Origin: Sanderia malayensis
Lineage: Eukaryota; Cnidaria; Scyphozoa; Semaeostomeae; Pelagiidae
Reading direction: 5' to 3'
Assembly: GCA_013076295.1 (NCBI GenBank)
Contig: RQOL01000618.1
Span: 372,001-436,000, forward strand
Length of the DNA stretch: 64,000 bases
Part shown: one piece after another, positions 1-12,400 of the stretch
Numbering within the stretch: position 1 is the stretch's first letter
Layout of the letters: the number at the start of each line of letters is the position of its first letter
Program-made: the position numbers and the translations under genes
Notes under the pieces: generated by a model
What the model was told of the DNA's origin: nothing
Database searches by the model: none
What the model saw: the letters and a program-made list of their open reading frames with translations, nothing else

Positions 1-383
1 CAACTTTGAAAAATCTATAAGAATGGGAACACATGTTATTTCTGCCATTCGCTTTTTGTCCCAAAACGTATTAAGCTGCAAAGAACGCCAAATTGTAGGT
101 GAAATGGCCTGAGATGTTGCCATGCTCATGCTCTTAATTTTCCATCTGAAGTTTGGTGGTCCCGCCGTCACGTCAGTTTGGCCTTGCTTGACGACAGCTT
201 GGGTCTGGGTGCTCCTGATGGATGGTATGCACCAGAACCAGCATTAACCATGAATGGAAATAAAAATAACTTTCTCTTGACTTGCTTGATTTGAACTTTG
301 ATGAAGGTCAGAAGAAGGAGAGAGCCCTGAAACGCCTGAAACGTAACGGTAGCAACGTTTTCGTAAGACAAGTTAACAACGTG
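1..383. other. Upstream flank of SLC35A3
   Basis: No separate gene is recognised. An open frame running from 282 into the SLC35A3 start at 384 is probably 5' UTR or an in-frame longer start. Nothing else is seen. Confidence 0.4.
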
Positions 384-2968
384 ATGGCTACATCTTTACA
401 GGAAAAAGAACAAAATAAAGTGCCAACCTTTCGGCGTGAGTTTAAATGCTTATTCTGCAAATATAGCTAGATTCTTGATGCCTGGTGTAATATGCGTTGT
501 GAACAGATTTGCATCCGGACTTACCAGAATCTTGCAAATGTAGGCCACATCATCAAATACTTAAGGATGTCGATGTGGCCAAATCTCAAATACTAACAAT
601 TGACCTTTGTTCAACCCACCGTAAATTTAAGGTCACTTTTAGCACTAAAATAAGAATTGATGCTGGAAACTCCAATGTATGGGCTTGTTGGTTGGTTGAT
701 TTATTTAGCTTTACATGACAGTTTTATATTTCAGTAAATTTTTTTATTTAGCAACCCGGTCGTAGATGTTCTGTTATTTACCATTCATCATATGTTGCTC
801 ACCATCCGAACAAAAATAGCTCCAAAATGGGAACAAAGTCGCTTAATTGTCCTTCTTATATTACGTCATGTGTCACAAATTATGTCACAAAACATTTTAT
901 TGAAAACAAAGCCACCCAGTAAAATGTTGATTTTATTTTATTTCAAGTTTAACACACATTTTTACCATTAGTTTCAAAGGTTTAAAAGACCAAGCATTTT
1001 TACTTTTTAGTGACACAGACAATTTCAGTTCCACTTAAATACATCTGTTTACTAACACTGGTAATTCAAACATCAACCCTGGTTTTGACCATGAGATACT
1101 CAAGGCAAAAGACTTCTCCTGGTTTAACAATGTACTTATCATCTACTGCTGTTGTTGTGTCAGAAGTCATGAAAATATCTTCATGTTTTCTGTTCCTTTT
1201 CAAAGAAGCCAATAATAATGTCAGACAAGTTTATAAAAACATCAAAGAGCAAGTAACACTGAGATGGCTTGACAGTTTGAAACTGGCTGTTCCAGCTATC
1301 CTGTATACACTTCAGAATAATCTACTTTTTCTGGCATTATCTAGTTTGGATGCAGCTACTTATCAAGTACATGAAATTGTTTAATTTGATATCTTTCTAA
1401 TGTTGTTTTCAAGCTATTCAGTGGGCCCTTTGTGCTTAGCACATAAACCAATACCTTACGAAGATAGTAAGCGTATTTGCCTATCAATCAATCAATCAAT
1501 CAATCAATTTGTTTATATCGCTGAATGTGTAGCCCCTTAATTATAACACAGTATGCTAATAGTTACCAGAAAATGGCACTGAACCAACAGTGGTAAAACT
1601 AATCAACAATAAATATGTGCAATTAATGTATGGCTTGGGACATTGCTTTTTAGGTGACATACCAGCTAAAGATTTTAACAACTGCAATGTTCTCAGTAAT
1701 CATGCTTGGAAGGAAACTTAATCCTCTAAAATGGATTTCACTTGTCATATTGATGTTTGGAGTTGCCTTTGTACAGGTAGATATTGATTTTCTTGCTTGA
1801 AAAGATTGACCATCTACGATCAAAGAAATATCAGGCTTTTTACTTGAACAGTGATAAATGAAGCAAGAACATGATTCAATTTAGATACCTACTGGTGAAA
1901 AGAATTCTCCATCAAAAGAAAAGAAAACTTCAACTCAGTTAATTGGATTAGTTGCTGTTTTAACTGCCTGTTTTTCCAGTGGATTTGCTGGTGTCTATTT
2001 TGAAAAACTGTTAAAAGGAAGTAAAGTATCATTATGGATGAGAAATGTTATATTAGGTGTGTTCATATTTTTTATTCATGTCATCATTTTATGAATGAGC
2101 CTCCGGGAAATTTTAAGGTGACAAAAGTGAAAATATTTCATTTTATTTCAGCTTTTTATGGTGTTTTGTTTGGTTTATTTGGTGTTTTCATGAATGATTA
2201 CAAAGCTGTGAGAGAGGGTGGATTTTTTCAAGGTTACACTGCAGTTACATGGTTTGTTGTGACATTACAGGTAAAGATTTGTTTTTGTTTTTTAACTTGG
2301 ACTGTCCCCAGTATTTATTTCATCTCTCACCACAAGAATGAGTGCTTAACTCAAATTTAATTTCTAAATATGTACCTCCCGTAAAACATCTATTTTCAAC
2401 AGCTGCAAGTTTCCAGGAGAATCAAAATAGAAAGAAATTGACAAAGATATTTCTTGCTATCTCTAAACCCTGCCCTTTCTACTGAAACGACTTTCTGAAG
2501 CATTTGGATAGCTATTCCTTTCCTGTAGTGCCCTATTATGCATATATAAATGCATTTCAACAAAAGCTTTCAGAGTAGATAAAAAATGTATATTTATTCA
2601 TTTGTGGTTGGTCAGATTATTATTGTGTTTTGGTATCATTGGAAGCATTTGAGGAAATGTTTTTTCTCACAGGCATTTGGTGGTTTGCTAGTAGCTGCTG
2701 TTGTTAAATATGCAGATAACATACTAAAAGGATTTGCAACTTCCATATCCATTGTATTGTCATCAATATTTTCATATTATTTCATTGGTGATTTTCAGCC
2801 AACAATGTAAGTCCATTTATAACTTTTCAGACAGCGTAGTATCAAATTTTCAAAGTGTTTTACATATTTGCTGCATTATTTATGATTGTTGTTTTCAGAT
2901 ACTTTCTACTTGGTGCAAGTGGTGTCTTAATAGCAACATACCTATACAGCTTGCCTCCAGTTGCCTGA
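384..2968 (+). CDS. SLC35A3: UDP-N-acetylglucosamine transporter (SLC35A3-like)
   Basis: Golgi multi-pass nucleotide-sugar transporter that exchanges cytosolic UDP-GlcNAc for UMP to feed glycan branching. Exons read: 384-435, 1011-1366, 1654-1776, 1885-2056, 2152-2270, 2673-2806, 2899-2968, all GT-AG, 1026 nt giving 341 residues (vertebrate protein is about 325). Family signatures are plain: [21 protein letters not shown], then [15 protein letters not shown] across the next intron, [25 protein letters not shown] and [13 protein letters not shown], with about ten hydrophobic segments. The first exon is the least certain part. It ends in phase 1 at a strong GTGAGT donor and exactly supplies the base needed by the exon at 1011; ATG 384 was taken because an in-frame Met follows the 5' leader. 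A UDP-galactose (SLC35A2) specificity cannot be excluded from sequence alone. AATAAA lies at 3086-3091. Confidence 0.9.
1481..1507. repeat. TCAA microsatellite in SLC35A3 intron
   Basis: About six TCAA/ATCA units in tandem inside the intron between the exons at 1366 and 1654. Confidence 0.85.
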
Positions 2969-3478
2969 ATTCTAAATGTTCATTGTGACATCAGTAGAAA
3001 TCTTTTCATTGACTTAGTAATGTGAATATTTGTATCTGCATTATCATATTTTAACAAAAGACCTTATTCTTGTTATCATGAGACAAATAAAAAAGATTAT
3101 GATGAGGGCAATCATTGAGATAACAACTGTCTTCACATGTCCAACTATTCTTTCCATCTATTTGATAAGGCATAATTTAGCTGCCTACACTGATTTCAGA
3201 GACTAATTGAACAGGCATTATTTATTTAGTAATGCTATTGTCATGTGAATCATGGAAAAGCTAAAAAATCCATAGAAAATATCTACATACATTGAATGAT
3301 AGTACAAATCAGAAAATGGTGTATCTTTGTTGATTTTAATAAATGTTGGGATAATAAATTTTAAAAAATCAGATTTTCAATGTGCCTTAATTGACGGTGA
3401 AATGGCTTGTAATGAAATTGCTAAAATTGGCCATACTCGTAGGTCATAAGCCTTACTTAATCAAATATTGCAATCATC
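2969..3478. other. Convergent 3' intergenic spacer
   Basis: About 510 bases separate the stop codons of two converging genes. It holds AATAAA at 3086-3091 for the plus-strand gene and, on the minus strand, AATAAA-type hexamers around 3218-3228. No other gene is seen. Confidence 0.6.
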
Positions 3479-6400
3479 TCAGTCAAGTAAATTGACAGTC
3501 AAAGAACTGCCTTCTTCAACTTTGATAACTTTGGAGAAAGTGAGTTTCAGAGCACCATCCCCCTAAGAAAACAATTTTACAATTTAGAAATGCAAAAACA
3601 ATGAAATACAAAAATCATCTGATAACCAATATATGTTGGAAAACACCTTGTTATTAATACTAGTCCTTTTACAATGTTCATGAATGAGCAGAGCAGTAGG
3701 TCAGAGTTGTCTTAAGAAACAAAAATTCTACTGTCTCACCTTTTTGTTCATTTGCACTGGGGGCAAAACGTTTTCATTCAGAGTCAATACAGCATTTTGA
3801 GCTTGACATTGTAGTGCCAGGCTGGCTAGCTCGAGACAACCATGCATAACTTCAATCTAAAAAAGCAAGTACAGTTACTATGTTATGATGAGGAACATCA
3901 GCTATTTTCAAATCAGGTCTGATAAAATGGAACAATATCTTAAAAAATGTGCAACATGTGCACAATCCATCAATCTTAATGCTATCTATATTAAAGAGAG
4001 ATAAATATCTATACAGAAAAATACTTACCTTTGCAATTCCTTTGCAATTTGAGTGGTTTAATATCTGTGAAAATTGTCCCCATGCAGACCCAACAATGAA
4101 GAAGCCTCTAAAAGTTTTTTCTGCAGATTTCGGAGCAAATTTCAGATTGATTGCTTTCTTCCCCGCATATTCCCATTCCTTCAAAAAAAAGTAAGGTCGT
4201 TATAGGAAATTCGTTAAATTCTTTACAGAAATCCAGTTCTCCGCTTTTTAAACTATACAGTCAACTCTGTCTAATTCGAACACCCTGGGGAAGTTTGAAA
4301 GTGTTCGAATTACAAAAAGTTCGAGTTATGGAGGTTTGTTTTATAAGAGTTGGTTCATTAGTGATCCTTGAAGAGACGGAAATCGTTCGAATTAGTTAGC
4401 GTTCGAATTACACGAGTTCGAACTATACAGATTTGACTGTATATGCCTGAATCAAACTTTATTATCCTCTCATGTCAAATCCTTTCAAAGTGTATACCTA
4501 AAATGCAACTGAATGAATACCTACCTGTCCTGACAAGATTTGGAAATAAAGAAAAGCGGACATTGCTCTTGCATAGAAATCTCCACATTCAATTTCATTC
4601 CATGGGCTACGTCTCGTCCCATCATAACTTTGTCGTATTGTCGTAACAGCTAGAAAGAACAGGGGTTAATGTGAGCACATTACAATCAATTGATGTAAAA
4701 CAACGATGTGTTCAAATTTAAATCTGTAGATGAGATGTACCTGTCGTGGCGATGTCAGTTAAACCTTCGTAGAGACACAAGCCAACGAAAGCATGAAGAA
4801 CCCCGCTCCAACAATACTGAAAACCCAGGGTGCAAATGATCAATAAATATACCGAGAAATTACATCAAAAATACAAAGTAGATTGATATTGTGGCTCAAA
4901 ATACATTTGCTCACATCGACTTCTTCGATGCATCAATTTTCCATCTAATTCAATGCATCGATTTCCCATCGAATGTTATTATGACGGCGCTTTTAATTAA
5001 ATAGGTTAGCAATCTGAAGAAAAGTAACTATGTAGCTACTTTTCGTTACGTTACGGATATAGGGCGCTATAAAATGTCTTTACGTTAGTATATTATTCCA
5101 CTGATTTCCACTTGCTTCAAGCATGCTTCAAGGTTTGATCCTCCATGGCTCGAGCCCGGTATTAATAACCATAATTGAAGATATCACCCCAGGGTACTTC
5201 ATTTACCGAATAATTTGATTGACAAAGACACAAAAAATGATGTTGTGAACATTACCTCGTTTGTGTAATAAAGTTGATTCTTTGGAGGCCCTTCATCCCA
5301 GTGTCCAAGAAAGTACCCAGTGTCCCTCTGGTCTGCAAATTTCCTTGGGTATTGTTTGGCTGCAAAATATAAAAAACAATATTGAGTTTATATTAATTCG
5401 GCTGTTAAGTTTGACAAAAGACATAAAATACCAAAAGAATACGCCTTCAAGCCGAATATAATATTATCTAGATTTCTGGTTCGTGTATTATATAGAAATC
5501 ACATACTAAGTACCATCATATAAGATCCAATACTATCACCTTCAATATCATTATTTTAATCATTATCATATGTTACCTGGATCAAAGCTTGCACAATAGT
5601 TCTTTGATGCAGTATATTTTAAGCTCGACTTGATATGTTCCGCAGGCAAAAGATAGCCAAGGCCAAGAGAATGGGCCCACCATTGTCCAACAAGAGCATC
5701 CATGAATGTGGCTAAAATAAAAGCAAAGCTTAGCATACATATATAGTTGCAACAATAATGCATGTTGACAATAAATATAACTATTACAATACAACATACC
5801 GTCGGTTAAAAGCTGTACCTCGTGAGTTGGATCAACAAGCTACATAACAGGAAGAAATGGAAACAGTTGCAATTAACTGTAAGCATATTGATTCATTAAT
5901 ATGAGAAACTTACGCTAGTCTCTTTGTCTATTCTTTACTTATGATGTTTGTTGGTTTAAATGATTACTTCTTGTTTCTAAGCTTACCTGTGTGTACCATT
6001 TTCCATTTGAAAAACAAGCCTTGTCAAGATTCGCTGATCCGATTTTAAATCTCTCATTGCAAAGTTTCTCAAGAGCCTTGAAAAAATAACTCATGGTTGA
6101 CTTGCTACCGCATTTCCTCTAATTAACACCCACCCACCATATATTAGGCGCCCACTCAGTTTTGCAAAATATTTTATAAGCGCCCAGGTGCCTATTAGAG
6201 GAAATACGGTATGTAGATTTAAATTGCTGTGCTGTAAGTAGTGCATGCATCACTTTCATAGAATCCTAACATGAGTTCCACTGGTTTTCTATAAGGAACG
6301 TCTTGGATTCAAACAATTTGTATCCTTACTTCAACAACATGTTACCTAAAGGTTTGCTATCTTGTAAAGGTTCAGCAATTGAGAAAAAATATACGAATAG

Positions 6401-9400
6401 GAAGAATACTAAAGCCCTTATACCGTATCACCCTGTGTTTTAGCCATTTCTTCAGTGGCCCTACAAGTAGAAAGAAAAGTAATTGTGTAATTGACCCATG
6501 TTTCATTCAAACTTTGAATATTTAAGCTCAGGTTAAGTTAAGTTTATATTCAGTATTAGAACTTAGAACTTATAAGAATCTCGACTGGAGAATGAATGAT
6601 ATTTCATGGAATAACTAACTGATACTCAACCTCAAAGCACAAAGATAATAAGCTCCAATAAAAGTTGTCACACCATAAATTGACACATCGTATGTATTTG
6701 GTTGGGCACCATTGATCAATCCTGGAACAAAAATAATACACAAATAAATTTCTGCTTATTGTGACCGTTGTTGGGTACTATTTGCCATTTTCGTACAGAA
6801 AGGTTTTGTAATTTACAGATTTCTCACAACACAATGGTATTTCAGCCATCCATTGGGGACTTTCAAAGTATGACATGTTCACTTCGAACTTTACGAAGAA
6901 ATCACATGGCAAATAAAACAAGGAAATTACCATTTCCAGTGTCAAGCTCATTCATCCATCGGTTCATAATCTTCTTTACCGGAGGCCACATTTGATCAAA
7001 CCAAGAGCGTGGAGCTCCATGCTTTATCTGAAGACAATAGAGAATGATAATAAAAGCAATACTGTCGATAATGGTTCATAGATTTTGTCATCATACACCA
7101 ATATTTTACCATGCCACAAGCACACTCTACAACTGTGCTGCACCATCGTATTCCTACACTCTTTCGTAAAATAACTTATAACTTCATTAATGGTTATAAC
7201 GACTTCATATAACAGGTTTAACCATCACAATAGCTCAATGAAGCTTCGATAATAAGAGATATAGCGAAATCTTTGACTAACATACTTCTCGATACGTCTT
7301 TAATACAGTACCAATTTCTCCATCAACACATATGTTGGTATCACTGGCGTGCGTAGAATAATTCTGCCACTGCTCCCAAACTCTACGCAGCTCCAAGGGA
7401 CAGGAAGTTCGACTTGGCACAACCCCATATGGGTTTATTTGATGGAGAAGGTCGATCTCTCTCATCGTCCTTTCCAGATCAGGATAAAGTCTGGAAAAGC
7501 AATATTCACATGCGATATATAAGCCATGAGGAAAATATTTCTGAACACCCTCGTGTAGTAGCTAAGTGAAGTCATGTTTTCTGTGATCGAGAAACATTGG
7601 AATGACCGGGTGTCAGAATACAGATTAAGCAAAAGGGTAGCATAATACATTAAACATACTTAGCAAGACACTGCTCATAGTTCCAAACATGTGTACAATT
7701 GAGAGGACAGCAGCCTTATGAAAAAAAACATTAATGAAATATAACATTAGGATAAGCAACGTCGATGCAGACGTTTACACAAATATGCAATAATGTATAA
7801 ATTTTGGAATATCAATGTTATGCCTCCTCCAATATTTAACATTATAATATCTTTTATAGAGAAACTAGCATTAGGATGGTCAAAAATGTAGGGAACGATA
7901 GAGAAACAACCCTCACTAAAATGGCTTGGAACGGTCAAATTTATTACCCCCTCGCACAATAACGCGACCTCCTGAATCAGGAAGGAAAATTATCTCTTAT
8001 GTCAGTTATCTCCCAGCCCCCAGAAAGCAATGTTGATCTTTGCTTCGAACGTGTATACCTTACGCAGTGATCATAGTGATTTTGGTCCACTGACTTAGTT
8101 TGTGCATGGCTTGCTAATATCAGAAATTCCATTAATTTTTGTTTTGAAAAGATTGTAAATTTTAGTATTGATCTGATTGGTATTTTCTCGTTATAGTCTG
8201 GGTTAATATATGTTAAAGAATGCTCAGCTTCGAACAATAAGGTGATTTTAGGTGTCAAAAGTTAGATACCAATTAAGAAATGTGCCAAAATAAAGGCCTT
8301 TAAATACTAAATGCTGATGCTGATAAAATTTTTAAACAAAGTTTAAAAATGCCTCACCAGATCCCTTGCTACAACCTGCAAGAAGCAAAGTATTAAAATT
8401 AAAACAAATCAGCAGAAGGAAGGCAAGCTTATTGTTTTAACATTTTAACCAAATACAAAATCGATTTTTCTCTCAAAGCACAACTGTGTCTCTTGCTATG
8501 CTACAAGCTTTGCCGTAGGTGATTACGAATAAAATCGATGTGGTCCCTTATTCTTTAGGTACTTGGCGAGAAAACCGTGTGCCCGTAGAAAGAAAGCAAC
8601 TCCTTAAAACAAAGAAAAGATATTCTCCTTCTGATGAATTCCTCATGCGATAGGTGTCTTCATTGAAAACGAAAATAATGAATTGAACGTATCTCAGGGG
8701 ACTGTTAAATTGCATAAGCAATCATATGAGCTATTTGCTATTGCACGCAGTCACAGTGGAAAATGATCTGGATACAAATTTGAATTGCTTACCTTCAAAA
8801 GCGTACATGTTTCCATCTTCAGACCAGAAGCAGGTTGGGGAGCTGTTCAAAACACAATTATCAATAATAGCTAGGTAGCTAAACAAAAAACACGGAATTT
8901 CTTACCACAGAATGCAACAGAATACAATGAAAGGTCCTTACTTCAACACTGAAACCCGATTTGCAGCGCTATCCACAAATTGCCATGCAATAGTTGTGTT
9001 AAACATCGCATCTCTGAATTTGATTGTGCTTGCGTAAAGTCTTGAATAATTTGTTGCTGCATATTCTAGAACCTAAAATAAATTGTGTTGAGCTTGTGTC
9101 AACACACATGCTAGGTGCTGCAGATTATTCCGATAAACGAAAAGTGGGAATGTATTTTAAACAATTCAAACCTCGATAGCTGTTTTCCAGTGTTTATTGT
9201 ACTGGTTTCCCACATATAGTTGAGTATTTGGAATTGATGTATAAAGGGGCCAGTCGCGGTATCTGAAACAACAAACAGGACTTATATCAATATTGCTTAC
9301 ATCAGTATATTTTGCTTTTTCTGATGTTTTGTCTCAAATAGATACTCCCACTTCTAACATATTTCCCGTGTTTACCCGGTAAACTTATCAAAACGAAACG

Positions 9401-12400
9401 AACATCTCTTGCGATTGATCGAAAGACCAAAAGATCAATTGACAAACCTTAATAATCTAAATTAGCAATTCATAGCAACCACATTAAACGACTAAATATA
9501 CAATTAATTTTACCTGTTTGGAAAACGCCATGCCAGCATGTAAGTAAAGGTCTGTAAAGAAAACAAAATACGTAATATTTCGAAATGTAATGTCATATTT
9601 CTGACAAAATTATAGGTCGCTGATAGGTCCAAAATGTTCAACGAAGCTCAAAATATAACTTCACGTACCGTAGATTTTCCAGCTTCAATGGATCTTTCAC
9701 AAGAAGCAGCACCATTCCAAGTTTTGCCAGCCTGAAATGAAAGCAAACGGCAATTTACAATTTATGACAATGTAATGTCAATGAGTAACAAAACAAATTA
9801 TAATTAATGAAAACTGTAGGAAGGCACGCTTATTTGAAGATACTTTTAATTTCGAATAAAAAATAAGCAATACTAATCTAAAATCTGAATTTAAAGATAC
9901 ATATAATAGAATATAACTGGCTAGAAGTGGACCTGTGAAGCGCCGGAGTACCCTTGTCCTGGAAGGCCATCACCTGTGAAATATTTCCAGAGTTCTTTAG
10001 CAGAATTGAATTGTGTCATTGAACTGAATTGGTCATTGGGCTGCTTCATGACTACGGAACAAGTAAAATGCACTTGATTAAAGAGGGTGGAAAGTAATGA
10101 TAATATCCATACAAGCTGTGAAAGCAGCTTATCATGGGTGTTTCTTTTACCGCAATCCTTCAGTTGAGCAACACTGCAGCTCACATGGCTGTGATCATTT
10201 CTCGTTGACTAAGTGTACTATACTTGCTTCTAAAATGATGAAAATCGCAGAAATGTACTCTGATACTCACATGCCAGCGATACTTGTCCACTGAATGCGT
10301 TGCTCGATGTCACTGACGGATTACTCATGTCAATCCCATACAGTTTTCTAGCATACAAATAAAACAAAGGCATTGGTTGGCAAAAAAATAATTCTACGAT
10401 GAACCAAGGGCTTAAGATTAAACAATGGCATCTCTCGACTCAGGAATTTTCGACTCAACAATGGGATTCCCAGAAATTAACTAGATTTCCATTAATAATT
10501 TCCTCGAAATTTCCAAAACGAAACTAAGGATCGTCTTGTACAAAAAAAATTATGCTGTTGCTGCAAGGGAACAAAGGATAACATAAAAAGTTGTGCAATT
10601 CCTTTTCCAAAATTTTAACGGGTTCCTTTATTCGTGTCTCAAAGAACAGTAAAAACAATATTCATAAATAAGATAGACGAGAAATGAATAAAAATAATTT
10701 AATTACGCTGATGAATAGAGTGAATTGATGTTGCCACCGTAGCCTTTTGCATCAACTAAAAAACGAAACAAATTCTGACTTTAGTTTCGTCAGCACGAAA
10801 TTTTCTTGGTGGTATGACGTGTTAGAAAATGAATAATTTGTTCCTACCTTCATTGGTAATAGCATCATAACAATTCCAACCAATTATGTTTTGAAGTGTT
10901 CCCATCAAAGAGACCTAAAAATGATATTTATAGCGATTCTTCTTCTACTAGCACCTTGCGTGATAACAAGTTTCTCCAACGTCTACGCAGAATCAATTTC
11001 GGTCGACTTGATTATTCAATTCAAGTTATTCCCTGTCGTGCGAATAACTCTACCTAATAATATACCTCTGGCGGGCGTGCTTTCCTTCCATCCTATCTTG
11101 TAGTAATAAGCATTCTAGTCCTTCTTTTCGCAAAATATTAACTCTCTCTCTCTCTCTCCACATTTACTCTATCAAGTACATCCTCGCCGTGAGCCACAAA
11201 ATCCATGAACTTTCGCTTGGCAATAGTAAACGTGTGTCTTTTTACACGTTAGTTACGTGGTCTATAATCACGCCCCAAAGGTAATTGAAATTCTCCACCT
11301 CTTCAATTACTTCATTTCCAGTTTTGAGCCAACATTGTGGCTTTACAGTTTTACCCATAAATATTGATTTTATTCTGCTGCAATGACTTTTAAAAAATTA
11401 CCCTCTTCCACGGCACTTAATTACCAAATGAAACAAGTTAAATTGATATATTGCATGTGGCATGGAAATTTGAAAGGAATGCTGAAATCATAATCTCGAG
11501 AGCATGAAGCAAAGAGGTTAGAAAATAAATTACATGAGGAAATATAAAACAATTAATAAAATTACCTTGGCTTGTGTTGTTGTATTATTCGTAACAATGA
11601 AATTGTATATGATAACAGGTATACCACTGTCAAGGGAGTTCAATGGGATCTTTGGACTGAAGGCTTCAAGTTCAATCTTCACTGGAACTTCATTACTCGT
11701 ATAATTAACTGTAAAAGCAGATAGCAATCATAATTATTTAGTAAAAATGTTAAATCAATTCACTCTACTTGAAAGTCTAGAACTGTATAAGGTACAGTTA
11801 AAATTTACAAATGCAAACGACAAGACAATAAGGGATGGTCGCGAAACAGCAGGGTCAAGAGATACACACAATTTATCATGAAAGCAAAGTAATGTTAACA
11901 TGAATTATTCACCTTGTACGGTTGGAAATTTAGCAGTTACTTCCAGTGTTTTTACTCCAGGTAAGTCCTTGAGTAGTTGTTTAGAAGCAGCAGGGATAAC
12001 TAGAATATAATATAAAAGTAAAGTATAAATGCTAGTTTAGCTCAGTGAAAATGTATGTTAAAAATAAGGTCTAAAACATGCATTGGTAGTTCGAATTTCG
12101 TTTCATCATCATCATCAATTTAATTCTTATTAAATGAATTATGGCCGTGACTCGCCATATTATTGCTGTGAATAAAAAACTAATAACCTTGCGTGAATGA
12201 GCTGCTAGAGTTGCACATGGTAGGTACAATTAAATTGAGGGTATGTTTTAAGAAAATCGCACAATTGGTAAAAATGTGCAGAAAAGAGTTACAACCGAAA
12301 GAAAAGCATGGGTTTTACGCTGCGATAAAACACGTTATTTCAAAATAATGTAACAGTGATAGCATGAAAGTACAAAACCAAGAAATACATAAAATTTAAT

